Source: Epibacterium sp. Ofav1-8
GTDB taxonomy: Bacteria > Pseudomonadota > Alphaproteobacteria > Rhodobacterales > Rhodobacteraceae
NCBI RefSeq assembly: GCF_022348185.1
Contig: NZ_JAKRFD010000002.1
Location: 248,001-312,000 of the forward strand
Length of the DNA stretch: 64,000 nt
Direction: 5' to 3'
The translations under genes and the position numbers were made by a program. Below are positions 15,186 to 23,905 of this stretch, in pieces. The notes under the pieces are model-generated. The model saw nothing but the letters and a program-made list of their open reading frames with translations. It was not told the origin of the DNA and made no database searches. Within the stretch, counting starts at the first letter, position 1, and every line of letters starts with the position of its first letter.

Positions 15186-15324
15186 TTTGTGCCCGGGCGC
15201 TGCGGATCGCGCGGACAGTGGGGGGATCGCGCCGGTCGTCCGCCGTAGTATCGGACGGGCGCCGGGGAACTGCAGCAACTTGATACAAATGCCCTGCGTA
15301 TCGCGCATAGTTGAGGCGCGTGCG

Positions 15325-15339
15325 TTAAGTGATCGTTAG
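15325..15339 (+). promoter_or_regulatory. CtrA-like site (one mismatch)
   Basis: TTAA-GTGATCG-TTAG differs at one base from the TTAA-N7-TTAA full site. It lies 65 bp before the start of the solute-binding protein at 15404. Confidence 0.35.
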
Positions 15340-15403
15340 CCGCCGTTGGACAAGGCTCTGGGGCAGTCATTCGACCGTAGCCATCGACTCAGGAGTCTGC
15401 CCC

Positions 15404-16183
15404 ATGTTCAATGCCCGCCCCATCCTTGCTGCCCTGACGCTTGCCGTGACCCAGATCCCGGCCTTTGCCCATGCCGAGGACCTGACCATTCTGGCCGGGG
15501 ACCTGCCGCCGATGTTCAATGCGGATGGCACCGGGCGCGAGGCCGAGGTGATCACCACCGTGATGGAGCGCTGCGGTCACAGCGTCACCTTCGAGATCCA
15601 GCCCTTTACCCGGCACTGGAAAACCTATGCCAACGGCAAGGGCGACGGGGTCGCCACCGTTCCTCTTGGTATGCCGCTCGACGGGGTCCAGTCCGACGCC
15701 TACATCCAGTATCAGAACGGCGTGTCCTCGCTGTCGGAGGCGGGCGCGGGCTATGCGGATCTTTCGGCGCTGTCGGGCCAGTCGGTGATTGCCTTTATGG
15801 GCGCGTCGGAGATCATCCCGGGGCTGAAGGACGCGGTGCCGAGCTTCAAGAGCTACAAGGAAATCGCCGATCAGATCGGCCAGAGCCGGATGATCTTTGG
15901 TCATCGCGTGGATGCGGTGATCGGCGACGGCATGATCTTTGCCGAATACAACCGGCAACTGCGCGAACAGGCGGACCTGATGTTCGATCCAAATCAGGAC
16001 GTGACCTTTCAGGCGATCTTTGCGCCGTCCGACTACGGCATGAACTTCCGCACCGAAGCGCTGACGGAGGATTTCAACCGCTGCTATGGCGAGGCCAAGG
16101 CCGACGGCACGCTCGATGCGATCAACCAGAAATGGGCCGAACGCTATCGCGACACCCTCGGCACCCAGTATCTGGGCTACTGA
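15404..16183 (+). CDS. Periplasmic solute-binding protein, family 3-like (third orphan)
   Basis: The 259-residue protein has a signal peptide ending AFAHA-ED. The fold begins LTILAGDLPPMFNADGTGREAEVI, followed by FEIQPFTRHWKTYANGKGDGVATVPLGMP and late blocks typical of SBP_bac_3. It is more distant from the two tandem proteins at the start of the window than they are from each other. AGGAG lies eight bases before the ATG, which is chosen over an upstream in-frame start because it begins the signal peptide. No permease or ATPase gene is adjacent, so it may be a sensory or scavenging protein with a distant partner. Confidence 0.82.
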   Translation: MFNARPILAALTLAVTQIPAFAHAEDLTILAGDLPPMFNADGTGREAEVITTVMERCGHSVTFEIQPFTRHWKTYANGKGDGVATVPLGMPLDGVQSDAYIQYQNGVSSLSEAGAGYADLSALSGQSVIAFMGASEIIPGLKDAVPSFKSYKEIADQIGQSRMIFGHRVDAVIGDGMIFAEYNRQLREQADLMFDPNQDVTFQAIFAPSDYGMNFRTEALTEDFNRCYGEAKADGTLDAINQKWAERYRDTLGTQYLGY

Positions 16184-16205
16184 TACCGCGCATCAATACT
16201 GAGTT

Positions 16206-16238
16206 CACCGCCGCACCCGATCCGGGGCGGCGGTGTTT
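16206..16238. terminator. Terminator between convergent genes
   Basis: CACCGCCG paired with CGGCGGTG around a GC-rich loop is followed by TTTCC on the plus strand. It lies between the solute-binding gene and the convergent cytochrome b561-YceI gene. Confidence 0.6.
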
Positions 16239-16256
16239 CCGTGTTTGCGGGCCGGG

Positions 16257-17498
16257 TCAGTCAGCGCGCGTCGCCGTCAGATCGACCGTGATCTCCACGC
16301 CAAAGCCCAGCGTTGCCTCATCCTGCGTGCCGGTTCCGATGTTGAAATCCAGCCGGTTCACCTCCGTGCGCCCGGACATGGTGGCCGTGTCGCCCTCCAG
16401 CGTGAGGGTGAAGGGCAGGGTGGTGGGCACCGACTGGTCGCGGATGGTCAGCGTGCCCTGGGCCTCATACTGTTCACCCTCAATCTGGACGATCTCGGCG
16501 GTAAAGGTTGCGGTGGGATAGGTGTCCGCGTCGAAGTAATCCGCCCCCATCGCCTGATCGGTCACCGACCCCAGTGTCAGCGAGGGGATCGTGATCGTGA
16601 CCTCCACATCGCCGGCCGGGCCGGGGGTGGCGGGCTCCTCAAAATTGATATTGGCGTTCCAGTCCGCAAACGTGCCGCTGACGGTGCTGCCCATCTGCAC
16701 GACCTCGATCCCGAGGCTGCCGTCCTGAACCGCCCAGCCCGAACCCTCTGCCGTCTGGCGCGCGGTCTCCGCCCCCGACGCCCCAGTGGTCGAGACCGGG
16801 TGAGACTGCAGGAACAGCGCGGTGCTGCCGCCGATGACCCCGATCCAGACCAGCAGCGCGGTCAGGAACGGCAGCGCGGAATGCGACTGCGCCGGCGGTT
16901 CCGGCAGCGCACGGGTGCCGGGTGCCATCCGCAGCAGGGTGCTGTCCTTGTCGATCACATGGTGCTTCAACGCCCCACCCACATGCGCCAGCAGCGTCGC
17001 CCCGAGCAGCAGCATGGTGTAATAATGCACGGTTGCCGAAAGCTCCGAGACCAGCTCTGATTTCGGCACCAGCGGCAGGTTCTGCCCGAACGGCCACCAG
17101 ATCGGCGCAAACCCGTCGGTGGCGGCGTGGTGGATCCAGCCCGACAGCGGCACGATCACCATGGCACCATAGAGCACCCAATGTGCGGTCTCCGCGGCCC
17201 ATGTCTCCAGCTTGCGATCCGGGTGCAGCAGGCCCGGCTTTTCCTGCGTCAGCGCCCAGAGAATGCGCAGCAGCGCGGTAAAGAACACCGCAACCCCGAC
17301 GGTCTTGTGCAGCGAAAACAGCAATGTGGCGCGCGCGATCGTGGCCTGCGCGCCGTCGAACTCCGGGCTCTGGATCTGATGGGCCAGCTCATTGGCGAAA
17401 TAGCCCAGCGGAAAGGCCGAGAGGATCAGCAGGGCGGTCAACCAGTGAAAACTCTTGGTGATCGCGCCGTAGCTGTTGGACGTATTGCTGCGGGACAT
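16257..17498 (-). CDS. Cytochrome b561 fused to a YceI domain
   Basis: In this 413-residue protein, residues ~10-190 form a four-helix di-haem cytochrome b561 (Ni/Fe hydrogenase-type b subunit superfamily). Candidate haem ligands lie in KSFHWLTALL, LFSLHKTVGV, YGAMVIVPLSGWIHHAA, VHYYTMLLLGATLLAHVGGALKHH. A fifth hydrophobic segment (~210-230) then leads to a periplasmic YceI domain (~245-413: GSGWAVQDGSLGIEVVQMGSTVSGTFADW, SVTDQAMGADYFDADTYPTATF). The membrane half can pass electrons to or from quinone, and the YceI half can hold a polyprenyl lipid, so electron transfer linked to a bound isoprenoid is the simplest inference. It is monocistronic. A free-standing YceI gene lies 1.1 kb away. Confidence 0.88.
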   Translation of the reverse strand: MSRSNTSNSYGAITKSFHWLTALLILSAFPLGYFANELAHQIQSPEFDGAQATIARATLLFSLHKTVGVAVFFTALLRILWALTQEKPGLLHPDRKLETWAAETAHWVLYGAMVIVPLSGWIHHAATDGFAPIWWPFGQNLPLVPKSELVSELSATVHYYTMLLLGATLLAHVGGALKHHVIDKDSTLLRMAPGTRALPEPPAQSHSALPFLTALLVWIGVIGGSTALFLQSHPVSTTGASGAETARQTAEGSGWAVQDGSLGIEVVQMGSTVSGTFADWNANINFEEPATPGPAGDVEVTITIPSLTLGSVTDQAMGADYFDADTYPTATFTAEIVQIEGEQYEAQGTLTIRDQSVPTTLPFTLTLEGDTATMSGRTEVNRLDFNIGTGTQDEATLGFGVEITVDLTATRAD

Positions 17499-17700
17499 GG
17501 GACTTGGGTCCTTGTTTTGGGATCAGGTGTTGGCTCAAAGGTAACAACACCGCAGGCGGGTTCAATATTCACCAACCTTCACGGATGCACATCACCCCTG
17601 CGTGCGCGCGAATGACGGATTTCGCGGCACCGAATGCTTGTACGCAACGTCAGCCCCGTCTAAACCACCGGGAACGACAGTTTCATGAATGAGGACAGCC

Positions 17701-18636
17701 ATGTCGATCGCATTCGTTTTCCCGGGCCAAGGCGCCCAAACCATCGGAATGGGCAAGGCGCTGGCCGAGGCCTACCCGGCGGCACAGGCCGTCTTTGACG
17801 AGGTGGACGCAGCCCTCGGCGAAAGCCTGAGCAGCCTGATCTGGGAGGGCGATATCGAGACCCTGACCCTGACGCAGAACGCCCAGCCGGCGCTGATGGC
17901 GACCTCTATGGCCGCGATGCGCGCGCTGGAGGCCGAGGGGGTCAGCATCGACAAGGCCGCCTTTGTGGCCGGTCACTCCTTGGGCGAATATTCGGCGCTG
18001 GCCGCCTCCGGCGCGCTCAGCCTTGCCGACACCGCGCGCCTGCTGCGCACCCGGGGGCAGGCGATGCAAAGCGCCGTGCCGGTCGGTGTTGGCGCGATGG
18101 CCGCGCTCCTGGGTCTGGATTTCGAGACGGTGAAAGCCGTCGCCGCCGAGGCCGCCGCCGAGGGCGAGGTGGTGCAGGCCGCCAATGACAATGATCCCAC
18201 CCAGGTGGTGGTCTCCGGCCACAAGGCCGCGGTGGAGCGTGCCGCCGAGATCGCCAAGGAGAAAGGCGCCAAACGCGCCGTGATGCTGCCGGTCTCCGCC
18301 CCCTTCCACTGCGCCCTGATGCAGCCCGCCGCCGATGTGATGGCCGAGGCACTTGCAGGCGTGGAGATCAAGGCGCCAGCGGTGCCGCTGATCGCCAATG
18401 TGCGCGCTGACGCGGTCACCGATCCCGACACCATTCGCCAGCTTCTGGTGGAGCAGGTCACCGGCTCGGTGCGCTGGCGCGAGAGCGTCGAGGCCATGGC
18501 CGCCAAGGGCGTCACCGAGTTCTGGGAAATCGGCGCGGGCAAGGCGCTTTCGGGCATGATCCGCAAGATCGACCGCGCCCTGGTCTCCAAACAGGTCGGC
18601 ACCGACGCCGACGTCAAGGCCGTGAGCGGCGCATAA
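17701..18636 (+). CDS. fabD: Malonyl-CoA:ACP transacylase
   Basis: The 311-residue enzyme loads malonyl groups onto ACP for fatty-acid elongation. It has the N-terminal FVFPGQGAQ loop, the nucleophile elbow GHSLGEYSA (S93) and the catalytic His in SAPFHCALM (H203). The ATG at 17701 is preceded by GAGGACAGCC; an earlier in-frame start adds four residues and is less likely. fabG follows after 20 bp, forming an operon. Length and motifs are standard. Confidence 0.96.
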   Translation: MSIAFVFPGQGAQTIGMGKALAEAYPAAQAVFDEVDAALGESLSSLIWEGDIETLTLTQNAQPALMATSMAAMRALEAEGVSIDKAAFVAGHSLGEYSALAASGALSLADTARLLRTRGQAMQSAVPVGVGAMAALLGLDFETVKAVAAEAAAEGEVVQAANDNDPTQVVVSGHKAAVERAAEIAKEKGAKRAVMLPVSAPFHCALMQPAADVMAEALAGVEIKAPAVPLIANVRADAVTDPDTIRQLLVEQVTGSVRWRESVEAMAAKGVTEFWEIGAGKALSGMIRKIDRALVSKQVGTDADVKAVSGA

Positions 18637-18656
18637 TCCATAAGGAAGAGACAGAC

Positions 18657-19394
18657 ATGTTTGATCTGACAGGTAAGAACGCGCTGATCACAGGCGCATC
18701 CGGTGGCATCGGTGGCGACATTGCGCGCGCTCTCCACGCAGCGGGGGCGACTGTTGCGCTGTCCGGCACCCGGCCCGACCCGCTGCACGCGCTGGCCGAG
18801 GAGCTTGGCGAACGGGCGCATGTGGTAACCTGCAACCTCTCCGACGCCGAGGCGGTCGAGGCGCTGCCCAAGCAAGCCGCCGAAGTCATGGGCTCTGTTG
18901 ATATCCTGATCAACAACGCCGGCATCACCAAGGACAACCTGTTCATGCGGATGAAGGACGAGGAATGGCAGAGCGTTCTGGACGTCAACCTCACCTCCAC
19001 CATGCGCCTGTGCCGGGGTGTGCTGCGCGGCATGATGAAGGCGCGCTGGGGCCGGATCGTCAATATCTCCTCCATCGTCGGCGCCACGGGTAACCCCGGT
19101 CAGGGCAACTATGCCGCCTCCAAGGCCGGTATGATCGGCATGTCCAAATCGCTGGCCTATGAGGTCGCAAACCGCGGCATCACCGTGAACGCGGTTGCGC
19201 CCGGGTTCATTGCCACTGCGATGACCGACAAGCTCAACGACACTCAGAAAGACGCGATCCTCACGCAGATCCCGGCGGGCCGTATGGGGGATTCGAAAGA
19301 AATCGCCGCCGCCGTGCTCTATCTGGCATCTGACGAGGCCGCCTATGTGACCGGCACCACGCTGCATGTGAACGGCGGCATGGCAATGCTCTGA
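18657..19394 (+). CDS. fabG: 3-oxoacyl-ACP reductase
   Basis: The 245-residue short-chain dehydrogenase reduces 3-oxoacyl-ACP with NADPH in each elongation cycle. The Rossmann motif is TGASGGIGG (13-20), NNAG lies near 86-89, and the catalytic residues are Ser in NISSI (138/139), Y152 and K156 in YAASK. The C-terminal VTGTTLHVNGGMAML is typical. AAGGAAGAGACAGAC precedes the start. It is co-transcribed with fabD and followed by a terminator before the separately promoted acpP. Confidence 0.96.
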   Translation: MFDLTGKNALITGASGGIGGDIARALHAAGATVALSGTRPDPLHALAEELGERAHVVTCNLSDAEAVEALPKQAAEVMGSVDILINNAGITKDNLFMRMKDEEWQSVLDVNLTSTMRLCRGVLRGMMKARWGRIVNISSIVGATGNPGQGNYAASKAGMIGMSKSLAYEVANRGITVNAVAPGFIATAMTDKLNDTQKDAILTQIPAGRMGDSKEIAAAVLYLASDEAAYVTGTTLHVNGGMAML

Positions 19395-19419
19395 TCGCCA
19401 CAAGTAAAGATCGGGAACA

Positions 19420-19450
19420 GGCCGCGCCGGAAACGGTGCGGTCTTTTTTC
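19420..19450 (+). terminator. Intrinsic terminator of fabD-fabG
   Basis: GGCCGCGCC pairs with GGTGCGGTC (two G-U pairs) across a 6-base loop and is followed by TTTTTT. Confidence 0.85.
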
Positions 19451-19778
19451 ATGTTTTCAATCCCTTGGCTGACGTCGGGGCAGGGGGCGCTGCATCGCGG
19501 CGACACTCGGGGGTTGTTCGCCCAGCGTGCAGGGGCCAGTGTGATCGCAGGGGGCAACGGCCGCGCCGGCACCGCGCTTTAACGCAACCGAAATGATTTG
19601 CGTCGGCTTGTGTCTGTGCTATAGGCCCCCCATCTTTCGTCTTGGCAGGCTGCTCGCCTTGCCAGCACGACCCGTTTCCGGACGGGACCCCACCGCCCGC
19701 TTGGGCAACAACCAACCCTCCCGAGTGGGCAAGGGCAGAACCGGGCTCTTGTGGCCCTGAAAAAAACGAGGAATAGAC
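19451..19778 (+). other. acpP leader and promoter region
   Basis: This gap of about 330 bp has no credible gene. It holds the acpP promoter candidate and a C-rich leader of about 150 bases that can form small hairpins, one around TTGGCAGGC and GCCTTGCCA (19640-19665). The minus-strand frame across it has no family resemblance. Confidence 0.45.
19598..19625 (+). promoter_or_regulatory. Candidate sigma-70-type promoter of acpP
   Basis: TTGCGT, 16 bases, then TATAGG. It is the best -35/-10 pair in the gap and lies 154 bp before the acpP start. Confidence 0.45.
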
Positions 19779-20012
19779 ATGAGCGACGTCGCAGATCGCG
19801 TGAAAAAGATCGTTGTAGAGCACCTGGGTGTGGAAGAAGACAAGGTGACCGAAAGCGCCTCCTTCATCGACGACCTCGGCGCAGACAGCCTCGACACCGT
19901 TGAGCTGGTCATGGCGTTCGAAGAAGAGTTCGGCATCGAGATCCCGGACGACGCAGCCGAGACCATCCAGACCTTCGGCGACGCCGTGAAGTTCATCTCC
20001 GAAGCGTCCTGA
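19779..20012 (+). CDS. acpP: Acyl carrier protein
   Basis: The 77-residue acidic four-helix carrier has the phosphopantetheine attachment motif [12 protein letters not shown], with Ser 37 as the modified residue. It carries growing acyl chains between FabD, FabG and FabF, all encoded in this region. GAGGAA precedes the ATG. It is monocistronic, with its own promoter and a strong terminator, as expected for one of the most abundant proteins. Confidence 0.98.
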   Translation: MSDVADRVKKIVVEHLGVEEDKVTESASFIDDLGADSLDTVELVMAFEEEFGIEIPDDAAETIQTFGDAVKFISEAS

Positions 20013-20054
20013 TCGGGCCTTTTCGAGAGACCTCACGATTTCGTGATTAAAGAG

Positions 20055-20088
20055 GCGGCGCTTTCCTGCGGAAAAGCGCCGCTTTTTG
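20055..20088 (+). terminator. Intrinsic terminator of acpP
   Basis: A 10-bp perfect stem (GCGGCGCTTT/AAAGCGCCGC) with an 8-base loop is followed by TTTTTGTTT. Confidence 0.95.
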
Positions 20089-20196
20089 TTTGCTGGTGCA
20101 GAATTTGACGTTCGTCTCACGCAGACAAGCGATCACAAACGCGCCGCATCATGCTATGCTCATAATCATTATGAGAACAATCGGAGACGACGGAGC

Positions 20197-20940
20197 ATGA
20201 TGATTTATCCCACAATGGAACTGCTGGATGGCCGCTGCGTGACCCTGGACAAGGGGAACCTCGACGCGCCGATGATCTGGCATGTTGATCCGGTCGAAAC
20301 GGCAAAGGGATTTGCCGAGGCCGGGGCCGAGTGGATGCATCTGACCGATTTCAATGCGCTGCAAGGCGACACCAGTAATGACGAGCTGGTGGCGGAAATC
20401 ATCCGCACGGCGGGTGTTCCGGTCCAGCTGGGCGGCGGTATCCGCTCGCGCGAGCGGGCGGAGTACTGGATCGAGAAGGGCGCCGGTCGTGTCGTCATCG
20501 GCACCATGGCCGCCTATGATCCCGCTGCGGTTGCGGAGCTGGCCAAATACCACCCTGACCAGGTCGTGCTAGCGCTGGACGTCTGGCAGGGGCAGGTGAT
20601 GACCGAAGGCTGGCGCAAATCCGGCGCCTGGACGCCCGAAGCCTTTGTCGATGCCTTCGAGAATGTGCCCTTTGCCGGGATCCTGGTCACCGACATCGAC
20701 AGCGACATGAGCGATCTGGACGCCCAGCTGGGTCTGATCTCCAGCCTTGCCGCGAAGGCCAAATCGCCGGTCATCGCCAGCGGCGTGGTGCGCACAGCGG
20801 ATGATATCGCGCGGCTCAAGTATGTGCAGAACATCGCCGGCGCGCTGGTGGGCCGGGCCTTGTTCAACAAGACCGTCTCGCTCGAAGAGGCGCTGGCCAC
20901 CGCACAGCCCGAAGCCGAACCGGTGGCGGAGTTCCTCTGA
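20197..20940 (+). CDS. HisA-like (beta-alpha)8 barrel protein with altered active site
   Basis: The 247-residue protein aligns along its length with HisA, the histidine-pathway isomerase (MMIYPTMELLDGRCVTL, GAEWMHLTDFNALQGD, VPVQLGGGIRSRE, LVGRALF). One phosphate-binding loop (GGGIR, 79-83) and the general-acid Asp region (LALDVWQGQV, D128) remain. The catalytic Asp of PAIDL is Glu (E8), the TDIxRDG motif reads TDIDSDMS (165-172), and the second phosphate loop ASGG is ASGV. This looks like a paralogue with changed or lost activity rather than the cell's HisA, and no other his gene is near. It lies between acpP and fabF. The start at 20197 is chosen for its ribosome-binding site (CGGAGACGACGGAGC). 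Confidence 0.8.
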   Translation: MMIYPTMELLDGRCVTLDKGNLDAPMIWHVDPVETAKGFAEAGAEWMHLTDFNALQGDTSNDELVAEIIRTAGVPVQLGGGIRSRERAEYWIEKGAGRVVIGTMAAYDPAAVAELAKYHPDQVVLALDVWQGQVMTEGWRKSGAWTPEAFVDAFENVPFAGILVTDIDSDMSDLDAQLGLISSLAAKAKSPVIASGVVRTADDIARLKYVQNIAGALVGRALFNKTVSLEEALATAQPEAEPVAEFL

Positions 20941-21428
20941 TCCCCGGGCTGATCGGGCTGACAAGGTTGATCAGGCGCTGAGGACGCCGGCGGGTCTGGC
21001 GTAACGGCGAATGTTTGGGGGCGGAGGCGCGACAGGCATCCGGCCCCTCTCTCAACCAGCGCGGCCCGATGCACGTGTCGGGGTGGCACTTCTGGTGGCG
21101 CTCTTGTCTGTGGTAAGGCGGACGACCACACGCCCAAAGCCCACCGACCAGACAGCCCCATCCCAAACAAAACACAGGCCGCAGGCGATTTTTCACCTAC
21201 GGCCTGTTTTGATGAAAGAGCCTCATGTGGGGGAACCCTGGTTCTTTGCTTCGTCCAAGGACCACTGTCCGACATCAAGCTTACCAAAGCCTTACACCCT
21301 GTGGAAAACTCGCCGAGATTTTACGCAAATCTGCCCGAAAGGCGCGGCGGGCTTCCCGCTCTTGCACATTTTGGCCATTCCAAGGTAATTGGATGGACGA
21401 ATTGCTGAAGCGCTAAGGAGAGCAAGGA
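20941..21428. other. Gap between the HisA-like gene and fabF
   Basis: This 488-bp gap has no credible gene. It holds a terminator at 21175-21210. The remaining ~220 bp before fabF are AT-richer and probably carry its promoter, but no convincing -35/-10 pair was found. Short open frames on both strands show no family features. Confidence 0.5.
21175..21210 (+). terminator. Terminator upstream of fabF
   Basis: CAGGCCG pairs with CGGCCTG; two single mismatches separate the inner AGG/CCT and GA/TC pairs. TTTT follows. It lies 235 bp beyond the HisA-like stop, so that transcript has a long 3' tail. Confidence 0.8.
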
Positions 21429-22697
21429 ATGCGTCGAGTAGTTGTTACCGGACTGGGCCTGGTGACCCCCCTGGCATCCGGGGTCGAGGAAACCTGGGCG
21501 CGGCTCCTGGACGGGCAGTCCGGCGCCGGTCCGATCACCCTCTTTGATGCAGAGGCCAGCGGTGTCACCACCACCTACGCCTGCGAGGTGCCGCGCGGTG
21601 ATGGCACCGAGGGCACCTTCAACCCCGATGACTGGGTGGTGAAGAAAGACCAGAAGAAGATCGACGACTTCATCCTCTATGGCATTGCTGCCGCCGAAAT
21701 GGCGGTCAAGGATGCGGGCTGGACCCCGGAGGACGAGGAAAGCCTCCTGCGCACCGGCGTGATGATCGGCTCCGGCATCGGTGGCCTGTCGTCGATCGCC
21801 GACACCGCCGTGATGATCAAGGAAAAAGGCCCGCGTCGCGTGTCGCCCTTCTTTATCCCCGGCGCGCTGATCAACCTGATCTCCGGCCAGGTCTCCATCC
21901 GCCACGGCTTCAAAGGGCCGAACCATTCGGTTGTGACCGCCTGTTCCACCGGCGCGCATGCCATTGGCGACGCCTCCCGCCTGATCAAATCCGGCGACGC
22001 AGACGTGATGATCGCGGGCGGTGCCGAGGCGGCGATCTGCGAGATCGGCATCGCGGGCTTCAATGCCTGCAAGGCGCTGTCGACCAAATATGCCGATGAT
22101 CCCACCAAGGCATCGCGCCCCTATGATGCGGACCGTGACGGTTTTGTCATGGGCGAGGGCGCCGGCATCGTGGTGCTGGAGGAATACGAACACGCCAAGG
22201 CCCGCGGTGCCAAGATTTACGGCGAGGTTCTGGGCTACGGTCTGTCTGGCGATGCCTACCACATCACCGCCCCCTCCGAGGACGGCGAGGGCGGCGAGCG
22301 CTCCATGCGGGCAGCCCTTGCCAATGCGGGGCTGAGCGCGGCGGACATCGACTATATCAACGCGCATGGCACCTCGACGATGGCAGATACCATCGAGCTG
22401 GGCGCGGTCGAGCGTCTGCTGGGCGATCACGCGCAGAACGCCACCATGTCCTCGACCAAATCCGCCACCGGCCACCTCCTGGGCGCGGCGGGCGCGATCG
22501 AGGCGATCTTCTCCATCCTCGCGATCCGCGATCAGGTGGCGCCGCCGACGATCAACCTCGACACCCCCGCGGTGGAGACCCCGGTCGATCTGGCCCCCAA
22601 TGCAAAACGCGAACGCGAGATCAATGTGGCGCTGTCGAACTCCTTCGGCTTTGGCGGCACCAATGCCTCGGTGATCTTCGGGAAAGTGAGCGACTGA
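21429..22697 (+). CDS. fabF: 3-oxoacyl-ACP synthase II
   Basis: The 422-residue condensing enzyme adds two-carbon units from malonyl-ACP to the acyl chain. The catalytic triad is visible: C172 in VVTACSTGAHA, H313 in NAHGTSTMAD and H349 in SATGHLLGAAG, with the conserved K344. The N-terminal MRRVVVTGLGLVTPL is characteristic. AAGGAGAGCAAGGA precedes the ATG. The stop is one base from the start of mltG, so the two are co-translated. Confidence 0.97.
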   Translation: MRRVVVTGLGLVTPLASGVEETWARLLDGQSGAGPITLFDAEASGVTTTYACEVPRGDGTEGTFNPDDWVVKKDQKKIDDFILYGIAAAEMAVKDAGWTPEDEESLLRTGVMIGSGIGGLSSIADTAVMIKEKGPRRVSPFFIPGALINLISGQVSIRHGFKGPNHSVVTACSTGAHAIGDASRLIKSGDADVMIAGGAEAAICEIGIAGFNACKALSTKYADDPTKASRPYDADRDGFVMGEGAGIVVLEEYEHAKARGAKIYGEVLGYGLSGDAYHITAPSEDGEGGERSMRAALANAGLSAADIDYINAHGTSTMADTIELGAVERLLGDHAQNATMSSTKSATGHLLGAAGAIEAIFSILAIRDQVAPPTINLDTPAVETPVDLAPNAKREREINVALSNSFGFGGTNASVIFGKVSD

Positions 22698-22698
22698 C

Positions 22699-23853
22699 AT
22701 GTGGCGCAGCCTGGCCTCGAACGTGCTGACGATCCTGATCGTCGGCCTGTTCCTCTTCGCGGGTGTGATCCTGTGGGGCAAGAATGAATACACCTCCGAT
22801 GGGCCGCTGGCGGAGGCCATCTGCCTGCGCGTGCAGCCCGGATCGAACATGTCGCGCGTCAGCCGCAATCTGGAAGACCAGGGCGCGGTGACCTCCGGCG
22901 CGATTTTCCGCATCGGCGTCAAATACTCCGACAAGGCGCAGGACCTGAAAGCGGGCAGCTTTCTGGTCGAACCCGGCGCCTCGATGGAGGGGATCGTCGA
23001 TCAGATCACCCGCGGCGGCGCTTCCACCTGCGGCACCGAGATCGTCTATCGCGTCGGCGTGACCCGGGTGCTGGCCGAGGTGCGCGAGCTGGACCCCGCC
23101 ACCAACGCCTTTGTGGAGCGGGCGGAGTTTGTGCCCGGCGTCGATGAGACCCCGGCGGTCTATACCGAGAAGAAGGCCGAGGCCGACACCCGCTACCGCA
23201 TTGCGCTGGCCGAAGGTGTGACCAGCTGGCAGGTGGTGGAATCGCTCAAGGCGATGGACATCCTCGAAGGCGACCCCGGTCGCCGTCCGGAGGAAGGCAG
23301 CCTGGCGCCGGACAGCTATGAAATCCGCCCCGGCGCCCGGCGCGAAGCGATCCTGACGGAGATGAAAGCCCGCCAGAACCAGCGGATCGCCGACGCATGG
23401 GAGGCACGCAGCCCCGATGCAGCCGTCGAAACCCCTGAGGAGATGCTGATCCTGGCCTCGATCATCGAGAAGGAAACCGGCATCGCCGAGGAGCGCGGCG
23501 TGGTGGCCTCGGTGTTCACCAACCGCCTGAAGCGCGGCATGCGCCTGCAAACCGACCCCACGGTGATCTATGGCGTCACCAAGGGCGAGGGCGTGCTGGG
23601 CCGGGGTCTGCGTCAGAGTGAGCTGCGCGGCGTCACCCCCTGGAACACCTATGTGATCGAAGGCCTGCCGCCGACGCCGATCGCCAATCCGGGGCTTGAG
23701 AGCCTGGTGGCGGCGGTGAACCCGGAACAGACCGACTATGTGTTCTTTGTCGCCGATGGCACCGGTGGGCACGCCTTTGCGGAAACGCTCGAAGAGCACA
23801 ACCGCAACGTGGCCAAGTGGCGCGAGATCGAAGCGCAACGCAACAACAACTGA
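22699..23853 (+). CDS. mltG: Endolytic murein transglycosylase
   Basis: The 384-residue inner-membrane protein has one N-terminal membrane helix (residues ~8-26) and a YceG/MltG catalytic domain. The catalytic Glu is in LASIIEKETG (E257), followed by VASVFTNRLKRGMRLQTDPTVIYG and TPWNTYVIEGLPPTPIANPG. It cuts nascent glycan strands and so sets glycan length at the growing wall. The start follows the fabF stop with a one-base gap. A strong terminator follows, marking the end of the transcription unit before the GTA cluster. Confidence 0.94.
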   Translation: MWRSLASNVLTILIVGLFLFAGVILWGKNEYTSDGPLAEAICLRVQPGSNMSRVSRNLEDQGAVTSGAIFRIGVKYSDKAQDLKAGSFLVEPGASMEGIVDQITRGGASTCGTEIVYRVGVTRVLAEVRELDPATNAFVERAEFVPGVDETPAVYTEKKAEADTRYRIALAEGVTSWQVVESLKAMDILEGDPGRRPEEGSLAPDSYEIRPGARREAILTEMKARQNQRIADAWEARSPDAAVETPEEMLILASIIEKETGIAEERGVVASVFTNRLKRGMRLQTDPTVIYGVTKGEGVLGRGLRQSELRGVTPWNTYVIEGLPPTPIANPGLESLVAAVNPEQTDYVFFVADGTGGHAFAETLEEHNRNVAKWREIEAQRNNN

Positions 23854-23862
23854 GACGACATC

Positions 23863-23888
23863 AAAGGGGGGCATCGCCCCCCTTTTTT
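23863..23888 (+). terminator. Intrinsic terminator of fabF-mltG
   Basis: AAAGGGGGGC and GCCCCCCTTT with a 3-base loop are followed by more T residues. It separates the fabF-mltG unit from the GTA cluster. Confidence 0.95.
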
Positions 23889-23905
23889 CTTTGCCAGTAC
23901 TTGGC

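Noticed and set aside
20864-21196. Minus-strand frame whose start (MKNRLRPVFCLGWGC) looks like a lipoprotein signal
   Set aside because: The remainder is Arg/Pro-rich with no fold features, it runs into the HisA-like gene, and no ribosome-binding site was seen.
21211-21428. A promoter for fabF
   Set aside because: Several TTG-like hexamers were tried but none had a matching -10 at 16-18 bases; a site must exist but could not be assigned.
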